From positions 167,001-231,000 of the forward strand of contig CAJNDT010003212.1 of assembly GCA_905221615.1 (NCBI GenBank): 64,000 nucleotides of DNA, written 5' to 3'. The notes under the pieces are model-generated. The model did not search any database, was not told the DNA's origin, and was given only the letters and a program-made list of their open reading frames with translations. This DNA is from Symbiodinium sp. CCMP2592 (taxonomy: Eukaryota; Sar; Dinophyceae; Suessiales; Symbiodiniaceae). A program made the translations under genes and the position numbers. Of the stretch, positions 19,915-31,639 are shown piece by piece; position 1 is the stretch's first letter; every line of letters starts with the position of its first letter.

Positions 19915-20403
19915 ATGGCAGATCGCGATGTGCCCGACTGGGTGCTGCCCTGCTTCAGGGGCTTCAGTGTCGTGCATGGTGGTGCAGTTGATACAGTCGA
20001 AGTGTGCCAGATAGAGGGCAAGAAGGCTGTCATGTATGAAGGGGTTGAGACAAGCGCAACGGTGGAGGAGATGTTGACTCGTCTGACTGATCCTGGCTGC
20101 TCTTCTGACCTTTACGAAGCAGTGGGCATAGCTGTGGTGGTTAAAAGGAAGAGACAGGACAACAGCGATGACAAGAAGCAGGACGATGACCAGGGCAACA
20201 ACGATGACAAGAAGCAGGACGATGACCAGGGAAGCAGCGATGACAAGAAGCAGGACGATGACCAGGAAAACAACGATGACAAGAAGCGGGACGATGACCA
20301 GGGAAGCAGCGATGACAAGAAGCAGGACGACGACAAGAAGAAGGACAGCGATGATTCGGGCTTCGCAGCTACCGTGGCAAAGAGGCTGCGTGCTGGACAG
20401 TGA
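19915..20403 (+). CDS. Acidic/Lys repeat protein of unknown function
   Basis: ATG 19,915 opens an ORF of ~160 residues. The first ~85 residues form a compact, non-repetitive domain (DVPDWVLPCFRGFSVVHGG, then a segment resembling VEEMLTRLTD). After a basic KRKRQ patch come about five copies of a 12-residue DDKKQDDDQGxx unit encoded by a 36-nt DNA repeat (about 20,165-20,340), and the protein ends AKRLRAGQ. The repeats are highly charged and probably disordered. I do not recognise a family. It is the first coding-looking ORF from the left end of the transposon; whether it is a complete gene or one exon is unclear. Confidence 0.45.
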   Translation: MADRDVPDWVLPCFRGFSVVHGGAVDTVEVCQIEGKKAVMYEGVETSATVEEMLTRLTDPGCSSDLYEAVGIAVVVKRKRQDNSDDKKQDDDQGNNDDKKQDDDQGSSDDKKQDDDQENNDDKKRDDDQGSSDDKKQDDDKKKDSDDSGFAATVAKRLRAGQ

Positions 20404-21309
20404 GCGGCTTTCACTAGAGTCACTAGAGCAAAACACAGCACAACACAGCACACAACAGCCACACACACACACAGCAGCAACGACACAGCAGCAGCAGCAA
20501 CACAGCAGCACACACCACAGCAGCACGACAACACGAGGGGTGAGGTCTCTCGAGGGTGTGCTCCGGGGTTGGTGGGTTGTACATTGCACATCCTAGGCAT
20601 AGGCCGGGTATAGCATGGTGGGGTACTTGAGCACACCCTCGTTCGTACAGGCTTTCGCGGCGACAAAGGAGTGGGGTTTGGGGCGCTGGGTGATAGGTGC
20701 TCGAAGTTCAGGAAGTCCAGGGCACCCGAACCCATTTGGCCCCGTGGTAGGCGTGCCTTCGTCTTTGTCCTCCTCGACTTCTCGCCGCGCGTGATGCCCA
20801 GCTGCCCATTTTGAAGCTTTTGGGTTTCGGGCTGCGGGTTCTTGCTGCTCTGGTTGCTTGGTTACCGGCTTTACGACCTCAGGCCTTTATCTTCCTGCGC
20901 TGCTTTCGATTGATTTGCCATCACAAAAGACACATGTGCCAGGAATTTGTGTGCGTCCCCACAGGTCCCCTCCTTTTGCCCTCCGAGAGTGTTGCCCAGG
21001 TCCAGATCTTCGTCATCCAGTGCTGGCGCCTCTGAGGGTTTGTTTTGGGGTCGCGGTTTGGTTGTGTCGACTGTGTGCGGATGAGCGAGTGTGTACCTTG
21101 TCCTCCCCGTCGGCCCCGCATAGGAGCGATTTCACGAAGCGACTAAGTTGTCTTTTCCTGAGTGCCGTCGCAGCCACTGAGCCGCGTATATAAAAATAAA
21201 GAAAAGAAAATATCTCTGGAAAACGTGCCATGCATTGCACTGTGGGACAGTAAGTTTTCCATTGTCTAGAAGCACTCTTCGTTCGGGACTGGCTTCTTTT
21301 TCCTGTGGC
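20404..21309 (+). other. Non-coding stretch with AC/CAG-rich microsatellite
   Basis: Bases 20,430-20,535 are rich in ACACAC and CAGCAGCAGC runs. A motif copy lies at ~20,936 (CACATGTGCCAGGAATTTG). No gene is supported. Confidence 0.35.
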
Positions 21310-21738
21310 ATGTCGGTGCCGAACACCTTGTCTGATGACGAGGGGCACTGGGCTGTGCTGCAGCCGCCCGCTTATGCCTCGCAGATGCTTCGCTACCTGG
21401 AGAGTCAGCCCGTAGGGCTCAGGGATGAGGCGCTGGCCGATGCCTGTCGCCGGGGTATTGCTCGAGAAGCCCATGCTTCTGACAACGAGGCGTTTGAGTC
21501 GCCTGGAAGGGCATCTGCCGGCTCAGATGTGCTCCCCTCGACGACGGATAGGCTGGACTATCTTGAGGAGCAGATGAGGGACCTTCACGAGCAGAGTCGC
21601 TTGCAGCGCGAGCAAATTCAGACGGCCATCCGCCTAATCCACGAGGTGAAGAACCAAGTGGCTCCTCTGCTAGGGGCTTTCCAAGCTGATGCGGCAGGTC
21701 AGCGGCCTCGATCCAGAAGCCCAAGTCGGCGCACGTGA
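21310..21738 (+). CDS. Coiled-coil protein or exon with RS-rich tail, unknown function
   Basis: From ATG 21,310 (MSVPNTLSDDEGHW) the frame codes for ~142 residues. A helical N-terminal part (YASQMLRYLESQPVGLRDEA) is followed by a predicted coiled coil with heptad-like spacing (DRLDYLEEQMRDLHEQSRLQ) and by HEVKNQVAPLLGAF. The tail is basic and Ser/Arg-rich (RPRSRSPSRR). It may be a DNA- or RNA-associated accessory protein, or one exon of a larger gene. No family is recognised. Confidence 0.4.
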   Translation: MSVPNTLSDDEGHWAVLQPPAYASQMLRYLESQPVGLRDEALADACRRGIAREAHASDNEAFESPGRASAGSDVLPSTTDRLDYLEEQMRDLHEQSRLQREQIQTAIRLIHEVKNQVAPLLGAFQADAAGQRPRSRSPSRRT

Positions 21739-22656
21739 GGAAAGGCGTCTGCAGCCATCATTTGTGGTCAGGTAGCTTCGTCTTACAGTTTTGAGTTCCC
21801 CACAGGCTTCCTGGAAGGTGCGTGTGGTGGCTGGACCTCTCTTCGGCGTCCCAGGTCATAAACAGAGCGAGGATTGTTGGCTTGCTGGCTTGGTTTATGA
21901 TGCAGTTCTCAGATGTGCCAACCTTTGGTGCAGGGTTTAGCCTAGGTCGGTTGAGTGGTCCATCGGTCTTCAAGGCTTGCCTTGCTTTGCCCAGGTCCTG
22001 ATCTGGGTGTTGGCTCCATCATCGACGTCGTTGCGCCGGGTGCCTGGAAGGTGAGTTTCTAATAAACTGTTGAGTGTTAGGAACGACTGTTGTGGCATGA
22101 ATTGGTGTTGATCCCCCTCCTATCCGCATCGCTAGGTCTGTCCATGTCTCTCTCGTTCTCGCTCTTTCTCTCTGTGTCTCTCTCTGTCTCTCTCTGTCTC
22201 TCTCTGTCTCTCTCTGTGTCTCGAGACGGCCCCGCCCAGGCAACTCGCGCATCCTCTCGCTGCTGGGTCAGCCGATAGGACCCTGGTGTGCCATCCATTT
22301 GCGTGATTAGATCGGCTGTCACGGGGATTCACAAGCATGCTCACGCTCATGTCCATAGCCAGTAGTGACATGAGTGCCGACGGGAACCTGATGTGCCATC
22401 CATTTGTGGGATTTAGACCGGCTGTCACGGGCTTTCACAAGCATGCGCGTGCTCGAGTCCATCAGCCAGTGGTGTGGCATGAACGCAGACATGGGGGCAT
22501 TCTGCGTTGGAGGCATAGGGTTTAGAGTTTATGACTTGAGGGTACTAGGGTTCAGTGTTTGAGGGTTCTCGGGGTTTTGGGATCAAGCGCTTTAGGGCCT
22601 GAGGGTTATTTTTAGATGCCTCCCTACCGCAGATTGCTAGAAGTATATATGGATGC
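21739..22656 (+). other. Non-coding stretch with CT/GT microsatellite and motif copies
   Basis: The motif occurs at ~21,914, ~22,288 and ~22,392, the last two within a ~100-bp duplicated block (CGGCTGTCACGGG then TTCACAAGCATGC). A TCTCTCTGTC microsatellite lies at about 22,140-22,222, and ~22,600-22,710 repeats AGATGCCTCCCTACCGCAGA. No gene is supported. Confidence 0.4.
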
Positions 22657-22918
22657 TTGACACAAGATTCACAAGATGCCTCCCTACCGCAGATTGCTAG
22701 AAGTATATGGATGCTTGACACAAGAGAGGGCGAGTGGCAAGCTGAGTGCGTAGGCACTTTCCTGGCTGCAATGGATTCCACCCATCCCTTGGCCGTGGCG
22801 GGGGCACGCTGCATGAAAACAATTGCTGAACGAGCAGTTGCAGCGGCGGCTCAGGTGTGGGCTGTGCGAGATTTGTACCATTGTAAATCGACTTCCGCTG
22901 TCCATGCGACAGGTTGAT

Positions 22919-24732
22919 GGACACCCTCTCTTGTTGTACCGGCGGGAGCTCACGCTCTCAACCCGTTTTTCGGGCATGGGAGGTGGCGAGCAGGCTGCGC
23001 TGATGGTGCAGAACGCTACGGGGATTCACTTTGCACTCACCAATCAGTGTGATCATGCTCGAGAGGCCTTTTCGGTGCCTTGGCTGGTACGCATTTTGAG
23101 ACAAAGATGCTCCAACCGCGCGGGCTGCGTGTGCTGTTAGTCGGTCGTGCCCTGCGAGGCCCTACAGTTGAGCCCGCTCTTCTCTTCTGCTGTGTGTCAG
23201 TTCTCTGACATCAGCAGCTTGCTTCAGCCCTGGTTATGGGGTGACCTTGGCTACGATGAACAGCTTAAAGCTTCCAGGGGCGCGAAGCTACAACCACGAG
23301 TAAAGTGCCTTCACCATGGTACCTCGCCTTCCATAGACTACACCCAAACATCAGTCCATGCTATAAGTGCACATGTGCCATCCTTTTGTTGAGCGAACAC
23401 AGGCCAGAATTGCCGGCCTGCCGCCGCGGATCTGGACATATCCGGTCCACACTGCACGGACCACAGCAAACTAGGAAGAAAGGCTGGCAAAGACGGTCCG
23501 ACAGCACGCTTCTTCCTGTCTTACATGCAAGAACTGCGGGAGCGACGCACAAAATTGGCCGTGATTGAAAACGTCTCCAGCGGCGACTTTGCCGACATGC
23601 TGTCGCTGGGATGTAGATATACGCATGTACAGCTTACTTACACACGTCTTAATGCGCGTGTACGCATGCAGTGTCGTCCTTTGATTTTTGCCGAACGTTT
23701 TGGCCCTATAGAGTTGTGTCGCAGTCTAGGACGGGCAACCTCCGGGATATTTACTACATCGAAGAGATTCGCGCAGATCCTCGGGACGTCGGATATTTTG
23801 CTGTAAGCAGGCCTCGCAGCTATTTCGTATTGGTTCATCGTGAACAAGGGCGTTTCTTGCGGAGCCCGCGCAACGTCTACTCGGAGATCTGCTCAACATT
23901 GCAGCAGCAGAAGGACTTGCGCATCCCACATCTCTTCTGGGAACGTGACGAAATGGAATTGAGGCGTGAACGATTTGCAAGCATACCTCAATCTCGGTCA
24001 GATGATGCGTCGGGGTCAGCTTTCAGCGATCAGCTGCCCCCCTTCGAATGCAAACAGCTAGAAGGGTACAAGCGCATGTGGAAGGAACACTGTTCCGACA
24101 AGCCGGCAGATGAGGCACTCTTTGTCCTCAACCAGGACTGTCAAAAATACACCAAATGGACGTTGTACGGCACGGACAAGGAAGCGGGGCGGTGCCCCAC
24201 GCTGGTGAAGGGATGTGGCACGACGCGCTTGTGGCACATGCAGTCAGAGAGATGGGCAACTGCTCGGGAGAAGCTCCGAACCCGCATTGATGCAGCATGC
24301 AAGGCAAACAAATAGATGGCACATGTGGGCCACTGACTCGGCGTGTATGCACTCAGGTTGTCCTGGCACGGCTGGCCTACGCACCCCGAGCTGGCAAAGG
24401 CCGAGCCTCATGGTGGTTGTGGTGATGGTGTGTGTGTGTGTGTGTGTGTGTTGTCCAATCGCTTGTGCTTATGCTTTTTGCCCTTTATACATTCCCAATT
24501 TCGGAGAATGTATATATTTGCTGAGGCGATGAACCTTCCTCTTCTTGACACCGCCCGGCTATCCAAACCCCACGAGCTCGCCGGCTCGGGGTTTATGGTG
24601 CCTTGCTGCGCCGCCGCCTTGCTTTCTGCTTTGGCGTCGATTCAACTCCACGAGGATGTGACGGCCTGGCAGATTCCTCGGCCGATGGCGCCAATGGATT
24701 TTGAGGCAAGGGACTTGCTTCTGTTTCAACAG
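22919..24732 (+). CDS. C5 cytosine DNA methyltransferase with introns (transposon cargo)
   Basis: The methyltransferase motifs occur in order over several exons. Motif I: TRFSGMGGGEQAAL (~22,962-23,005). An acidic/Cys NQCDHARE follows. Motif III-like: FSDISSLLQPW, ending KCLHHG at 23,318. After an intron comes DLDISGPHCTDHSKLG (~23,435), with the catalytic Cys of motif IV in a PHC rather than PPC context. Motif VI: AVIENVSSG (~23,560). Then DPRDVGYFAVSRPRSYFVLV (~23,782), CGTTRLWHMQSERW (~24,220), and a motif X-like SGFMVPCCAAALLSAL at 24,588-24,640. Intron 23,319-23,402 (GT-AG, 84 nt) keeps the frame exactly. Intron 24,304-24,525 (GC-AG) is also in phase. Another intron near 23,600-23,690 is needed but its ends are unresolved. 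It should transfer methyl groups to cytosine in DNA. N-terminal exons may lie at 22,657-22,850. Confidence 0.72.
23319..23402 (+). other. 84-nt intron containing the transposon motif
   Basis: Donor CACCATG|GTACCT, acceptor GAACACAG|GCCAG. Removing it joins KCLHHG to QNCRPAAADLDISG in phase 1. The motif ACATGTGCCATCC-TTTTG lies inside it, ending about 11 nt before the acceptor. Confidence 0.75.
24304..24525 (+). other. GC-AG intron starting with the forward motif
   Basis: Donor TGCAAG|GCAAAC, immediately followed by AAATAGATGGCACATGTG, the forward form of the motif. The acceptor is TTGCTGAG|GCGATG. Splicing joins RIDAACK to AMNLPLLDTARL in phase 0. A GT microsatellite lies inside. Confidence 0.65.
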
Positions 24733-24770
24733 GTTCTGACATGTGCCGTCCACTTGTTTCCATGCCTCAG

Positions 24771-25380
24771 GTCATCCGTGTGCCACAAAACGGGAGGTGC
24801 TTTCTCTCATGCGTGTGGCTTCACACAGTGGCGACGCGAGAGGAACTGAGGGAGTGGTCTCTTCTACCCCGGTCGGCCACCGGAATGCCTATGGCGTATG
24901 GGGAAACAGATCACGGGCGCCTCAAATGGGAGGAGTCACGTGACTTGCCTGTGCAGGTCTGTCCATCTCTATCTCTATCTCTCTCTCTCTCTGTGCCTGT
25001 GAGTTTCCGGGTATATATTTCCCATGAGGTCAGATTGCAACAGCAAGCTCCGTGGAACAGCTGTTGAACGACACCGGGAAGGCAACCAAGGAGCTTTTAG
25101 ATAGGCTCCAGCGCGGGTACCAGACCGATGGTGATGACCATCAAATTCTGTGCCAGACCTTGAAACTGCGCATGACTGCCCACCACTGCAGCAACAGCCA
25201 TGTGACGACAGAGGAGCTTGGCTGCTTGCAGGAAGAGGCAGAAGGCCACATCCATGTTCGATTTGCCCAAGCATGTGACGGTGCTGGTGTTGGCCAAGGA
25301 CACTTCGATTACCTTTATCCCAGGAGCCATGAACCCCAGGCAACCGGCGGGGTCCCTCTGCCCAAGACAGTTCAACACGG
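24771..25380 (+). CDS. OTU-like cysteine protease domain (probably fused to the methyltransferase)
   Basis: The exon starts after acceptor CCATGCCTCAG|GTC (24,770), preceded by a short intron whose 3' half is the motif (ACATGTGCCGTCCACTTG). Joining it to the methyltransferase exon keeps the frame with either likely donor (24,732, or the GC donor near 24,705). The domain opens VIRVPQNGRCFLSCVWL, in the position of the OTU Asp-Gly-x-Cys box, with Asn for Asp and the nucleophile Cys kept. Intron 24,940-25,043 (GT-AG, phase 1) joins LKWEES to SSVEQLLND. The domain closes with GQGHFDYLYPRSH, matching the GHFD catalytic-His end of OTU proteases. OTU proteins usually cleave ubiquitin chains; the substrate here is unknown. 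Confidence 0.6.
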
Positions 25381-26065
25381 GATAACGATTCAGGGTAAGT
25401 GCCTCGCCGCAGCAATTCTGCAAGGGTACAAGGACGTTGAGAACCGCAGAATATCACTAGAGAACCAGTGGGTAGCCCTCCACCTCGGAAAGACGATCCC
25501 CAAAACTGAAGAGACAACGAAATGGTTATGCCGCGATCAACATGGTGATTCTTTGAAGCTTAATGGGCTGCTGCCCGGACATATTGTGGGGCTAATTTTC
25601 ATCGACAGCTCTACACCTATGCACGCTTATCGACAAACCGTGGAATGTGGCGCCAGTTGCAAAATCGACCCCAAGAACTTCTGCAGTTCTCACGTGGGGA
25701 ATTGTCGGTGCAGCCCGTGGGCACACGGGCCCATACTGAACCGCATAGCAAGGGTGATACCTCTCACACCCATTGTTTGCTCTGGCAATGTGGGCAAGTG
25801 GCCGCTTGATGTCCAGGTCCGGAAGCAGGTCCTTTCTCAGCTGAAGCAGGGTCAGTGGGAGCAGCGTGTCAATGATGGCTGTATAAGGGGTTGGCCATTG
25901 CCTTGGCTTCCGCCGGGGGCTGGAAGGAGTCCATCTGCGGAAGCATCGTCTACGGAAGCAAACCCGGCACCAATGGAAGTGCCGGCCAGGGAGTCGCCAT
26001 CCACATCGACGTCGTCAGACTCCGAGTCGGAAAGGCGTCGTCTGGCTGGCCAAGCAGCAGTTCGA
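25381..26065 (+). CDS. ASCH (PUA-like) domain exon
   Basis: Contiguous in frame with the OTU domain. ITIQGKCLAAAILQGYKDVE and then NRRISLENQWVALHLGK give the ASCH signature G-x-K-x-x-E-x-R. LNGLLPGHIVGLIFIDSS (~25,560-25,610) and CSPWAHGPILNRIARVIPL follow, as expected for the beta-barrel, ending with VCSGNVGKWPLD. ASCH domains bind RNA or modified nucleotides in related proteins. A Ser/Asp-rich tail (STSSDSESERRR, ~26,005-26,040) ends the recognisable part. The tail region is duplicated at 26,945-27,110. The chain methyltransferase-OTU-ASCH would be one large protein if the inferred splices are used. Confidence 0.6.
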
Positions 26066-27760
26066 GCTGGAATCTCAATTTACTGCTGTGTTGCTCGGCA
26101 ATGCCTCCACCATGCCAACTGCATGACAACTTTGAAGTCCTTGAGGTTGTGCACAAGTCCACCGCGAGTGGGGTGGCCCCCCAGGCTGAGATGTGCCTGC
26201 CATTCGTGCTGCAGCCGGACACATGTTGAAGGTGCATGTGTCACGTCTCAGGAGCCAAGCGCCAACGTGGGTGCCGCCGTCGCTGAGGCTGCATCTCTCT
26301 GGCTGAGGTTGATTCTGGTCGGGGATTCTTCAGCCGCATATAAATAAATATATATATATATATATATATTTATTTATACACTTCGTCATATATTTATACA
26401 CTTCGTCAGGAGACTGGCACGGAGAAAGGCAGTCACCCGGCAAAGGCAGCGTGTCCGTGAAGAGTTCTACGATTCTACGAGTCTATACCCGTGAGCATGC
26501 ATCCTTGCGCATCAGGAACCTCATATGTCTGCTGCTGCTACAGATGCGAAGGTGCACATGTGCCAGCCTTTTGTGGATCGTCCGCCTGCCTTACTTATGG
26601 CTCGATGACACAGGTAGCACCACTTTCCTCCGAACGAGCCGAGACATCGCAGCAGGACCGGCCCATGTTGGCCCATGTCTCCATCGATACGTGTGTGTGT
26701 GTGTGTGTGTGTCATTTTCTTCCACGGAGCCACTCGTGAAGGACTCTGCTAAATAAACCGTTGATTGTGCTTGATTTTTTTTGCGGGGGGCTCTGCGCTG
26801 CCCCTCAGGAGAGTGGCGAGGAGACAGGCAAACACCTGGCAGAGGCACAACTTCATTTGCCTGCTGCGGCTACAGATGCGAAGGTGCAGATGGTTGAGGT
26901 TGTTTTTGATGATGTCGTCGGGAATGTTTCAGCCGCCTCAGGAGGCTGATGCGGGGCTTCCGTCAGGGGCTGCAAGGCCTCCACTTGCGGAAATACATAC
27001 ACCAGGCGCCCATGAAAGTGCCGGCCAGGGAGTCGCCGTCCGCATCGACGTCGTCAGACTCCGAGTCTGAAAGGCGTCGTCTGGCTGCCAAGGCCACACG
27101 TCGAGCTGGGCTCTCAATTTTCTTGGTTACTGGGTTGCTCGGCAACGGGTGCCAACTGACACCTTTGAAGTCCTTGAGGCTGTGCTCAAAACGAGTAAGG
27201 TGGCCCCCGAGGCTGAGATGTGCCTGCCATTTGTGCTGCAGCCGGACACATGTTGAAGGTGCATGTGTCACGTCTCAGGAGCCAGGCGCCAACGTGGGTG
27301 CCGCCGTCGCTGAGGCTGCATCTCTCTGGCTGAGGTTGATTCTGGTCGGGGATTCTTCAGCCGCATATAAATAAATAAATAAATATATATATATGTATAT
27401 ACATATACTTTGTCAGGAGACTGGCGCGGAGAAAGGCAGTCACCCGGCAAAGGCAGCGTGTCCGTGAAGAGTTCTGCGATTCTACGAGTCTATACCCGTG
27501 AGCATGCATCCTTGCGCATCAGGAACCTCATATGTCTGCTGCTGCTACAGATGCGAAGGTGCACATGTGCCAGCCTTTTGTGGATCGTCCGCCTTACTTA
27601 TGGCTCGATGACACAGGTAGCACCACTTTCCTCCGAACGAGCCGAGACATCGCAGCAGGACCGGCCCATGTTGGCCCATGTCTCCATCGATATATGTGTG
27701 TCATTGTCTTCCTCGGAGCCACTCGTGAAGGACTCTGCTAAATAAACAGTTGAGTGTGCT
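25920..27760 (+). repeat. Segmental tandem duplication (~1.0 kb period)
   Basis: About 25,920-26,760 and 26,945-27,755 are similar in order: the SESERRR tail exon, CTTTGAAGTCCTTGAGG, GATGTGCCTGCCATT, CCGCATATAAATAAAT, TA runs, and a unit with CAGATGCGAAGGTGCACATG. The copies differ by small indels and microsatellite length. Confidence 0.75.
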
Positions 27761-29102
27761 TAATGTTTTCGCTGGGGACTCTGCACTGCCCCTCAGGAGA
27801 CTGGCGAGGAGACAGGCACAAGCCTGGCAGAGGCAGCGTGTCCGTGAAGAGTTCAACGAGTCTAGACCCGTGTGCATGCATCCTTATTGCGCGTCAGGAA
27901 CCGCAGAAGTCTGCTGCGGCTAGAGATGCGAAGGTGCACATGTGCCAGCCTTTTGTGGGTCGTCCGCCTTACTGATGGCTCGATGCCCCAGGCTCCAGTT
28001 TGCTCTGAACCAGCGGAGACATCGCAGCAGGACCGGCCCATGTTGGCCCATCTCTCCATCTGCCAAATAAACAGTTGAGTGTGCTTGATGTTTTTCGCTG
28101 GGGACTCTGCGCTGCCCCTCAGGAGACTGGCGAGGAGACAGGCACAAACCTGGCAGAGGCAGCGTGTCCGTGAAGAGTTCAACGAGTCTAGACCCGTGTG
28201 CATGCATCCTCATTGCGCGTCAGGAACCGCAGAAGTCTGCTGCGGCTACAGATGCGAAGGTGCACATGTGCCAGCCTTTTGTGGGTCGTCCGCCTTACTG
28301 ATGGCTCGATGCCCCAGGCTCCAGTTTGCTCTGAACCAGCGGAGACATCGCAGCAGGACCGGCCCATGTTGGCCCATCTCTCCATCTGCCAAATAAACAG
28401 TTGAGTGTGCTTGATGTTTTTCGCTGGGGACTCTGCGCTGCCCCTCAGGAGACTGGCGAGGAGACAGGCACAAACCTGGCAGAGGCAGCGTGTCCGTGAA
28501 GAGTTCAACGAGTCTAGACCCGTGTGCATGCATCCTCATTGCGCGTCAGGAACCGCAGAAGTCTGCTGCGGCTACAGATGCGAAGGTGCACATGTGCCAG
28601 CCTTTTGTGGGTCGTCCGCCTTACTGATGGCTCTATGCCCCAGGTAGCTCCAGTTTGCTCTGAACCAGCGGAGACATCGCAGCAGGACCGGCCCATGTTG
28701 GCCCATCTCTCCATCGATATGTGCGTGTGTGTGTGTGTGTCACTGTCTTCCTCGGAGCCACTCGTGAAGGACTCTGCTAAATAAACTGTTGAGTGTGCTT
28801 AATGTTTTCGCTGGGGACTCTGCGCAGCCCCTCAGGAGACTGGCGAGGAGACAGGCACAAACCTGGCAGAGGCAGCGTGTCCGTGAAGAGTTCAACGAGT
28901 CTAGACCCGTGTGCATGCATCCTTATTGCGCGTCAGGAACCGCAGAAGTCTGCTGCGGCTACAGATGCGAAGGTGCACATGTGCCTGCCTTTTGTGGGTC
29001 GTCCGCCTTACTGATGGCTCGATGCCCCAGGTAGCTCCAGTTTGCTCTGAACCAGCGGAGACATCGCAGCAGGACCGGCCCATGTTGGCCCATCTCTCCA
29101 TC

Positions 29103-29105
<3 letters not shown>

Positions 29106-29150
<45 letters not shown>
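29106..29150 (+). repeat. TA/TG microsatellite
   Basis: A run of about 16 TA units followed by TG units, within one unit of the tandem array. Confidence 0.9.
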
Positions 29151-29151
<1 letters not shown>

Positions 29152-29689
29152 CACTTGCTCTTCCACGGAACCACCCGTGAAGGACTCTGCTTTCTTGCTG
29201 TATAAACTGTTGAGTGTGCTTGATGTTTTATGTGGGGGACTCTGCATAGCCCTCAGGAGACTGGCGAGGAGACAGGCGAACACCTGGCAGAGGCAGCGTG
29301 TCCATGTTCAACATATACATATATATATATATATACACATGGATATGTATATACCGGTGTGCATGCATCCTTACGTGTCAGGAACCTCATTTGTCTGCTG
29401 CGACATCAGATGCGAAGGCGCACATGTGCCAGCCTTTTGTGGGTCGTCCGCTTACTTATGGCTCGATGTCTCAGGTAGCTCCACTTTCCTCCGAACGAGC
29501 CGAGACATCACCACAGGACCGGCCCATGTTGGTTCATTCTGTCGGCTGGAACATGCTTCCTTTGTGTTTCGATGAACAGCGGAGTGTCCTCCCGCAGGTT
29601 GGCTCGAGGCGGGCGGGAGGCAAGCGTCGGCGGTTGCCACCAACATTCCAGGCTCTGATGTGCCTGCCAGCCATTTTTATCTCAGCTGC

Positions 29690-30405
29690 GGGCGCTGTGT
29701 CTGTGAGGAGACGTGTGGCGGCACCGAAGCAGAGCGGAGTGAGAGGGCTTGCAGGGCGTTGTTGCAATCGCCGTCCGACAGCCTGACTTACGACATGATG
29801 TTCACAGTCATACAGTCTTCTGGACTGCAGCCATGCAAAACCAAGAGGTCAAAACTATTTCTGATCTCGGATGACAAGGAACGCCGGCTTGAGGATGAAG
29901 CTACGTATTGGACATTGGGTTTGACATCCTCTGGCGGTGTACACAGCCTGTCCCGGGTCTCTCGTGACAGACCACAATTGACCTTGCTGCTTACTCGCTT
30001 CATGAAGACACAGGCGCCTCCCGGATTTACTTTCAGCAGCTTGTGCATCTGCCTGGACACCAGGCTTGACTTGCACCGTGATGCAAACAATGTGCGGGGC
30101 CCTGCAACTATTGTCTGCGGCCTTGGGGAATATAGTGGCGGAGAACTATTTGTGCAGACTCCAGAGGAAGAGGCATCCCTTTCGAAGTGGGTCCATGGGA
30201 ACCGGGTCCCAGGGAAATTGATCGATATCCGCGGCACCAGCGCGGTGTTCGACAGCACGCTTTGGCATGGAGCAGAGGAGTACAGTGGCACAAGATGCAC
30301 ACTGGTGGCCTATACCACGAAAACCCTACGTTTCTCTCACCTCGAGCTTCGCGGCCGCTTGGTATCCCTTGGATTTCCCATTCCTGAAGACGTCGGGGAG
30401 GCCGA
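29690..30405 (+). CDS. 2OG-Fe(II) dioxygenase-like protein (transposon cargo exon)
   Basis: The exon begins after an intron end that carries a motif copy (GATGTGCCTGCC, ~29,658). It has a helical start (LLQSPSDSLTYDMMFTVIQS). LCICLDTRLDLHRDANNVRG supplies the HxD pair (~30,076), GEYSGGELFVQTPEE follows, then VFDSTLWHGAEEYSGTRCTL with the distal His (~30,266) and an Arg, and LVAYTTKTLR. This matches the oxygenase-like domains of the two DIRS-like Pol proteins at 1-10,022 in order and spacing. Such enzymes oxidise a substrate with Fe(II) and 2-oxoglutarate; TET/JBP relatives act on DNA bases, but the substrate here is unknown. The exon ends near PEDVGEAE, before another motif copy and a CT microsatellite. 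Confidence 0.62.
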
Positions 30406-30461
30406 AAACCAAACATACATATGTGCCTGCCATTTGTGGGCGGTCGTCTCTCTCTCCGGTC

Positions 30462-31500
<1,039 letters not shown>

Positions 31501-31639
31501 TTATGTATGGCCGTGTGACAAGCTCCGACTTCGTGCTTCATGACAGGCACGAGTTCCAGACCAGGCCCGCGGCGATGCCACCCAGCACCAGGTGCCACGC
31601 CAGACTCATGCAAAAGCGAACTCTGCCCCGTTGCTCCTC

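Noticed and set aside
21235..21309. Upstream extension of the coiled-coil ORF as protein
   Set aside because: It starts at a motif-free, AT-richer stretch without clear domain content; the ATG at 21,310 is the better start if this is not simply an exon.
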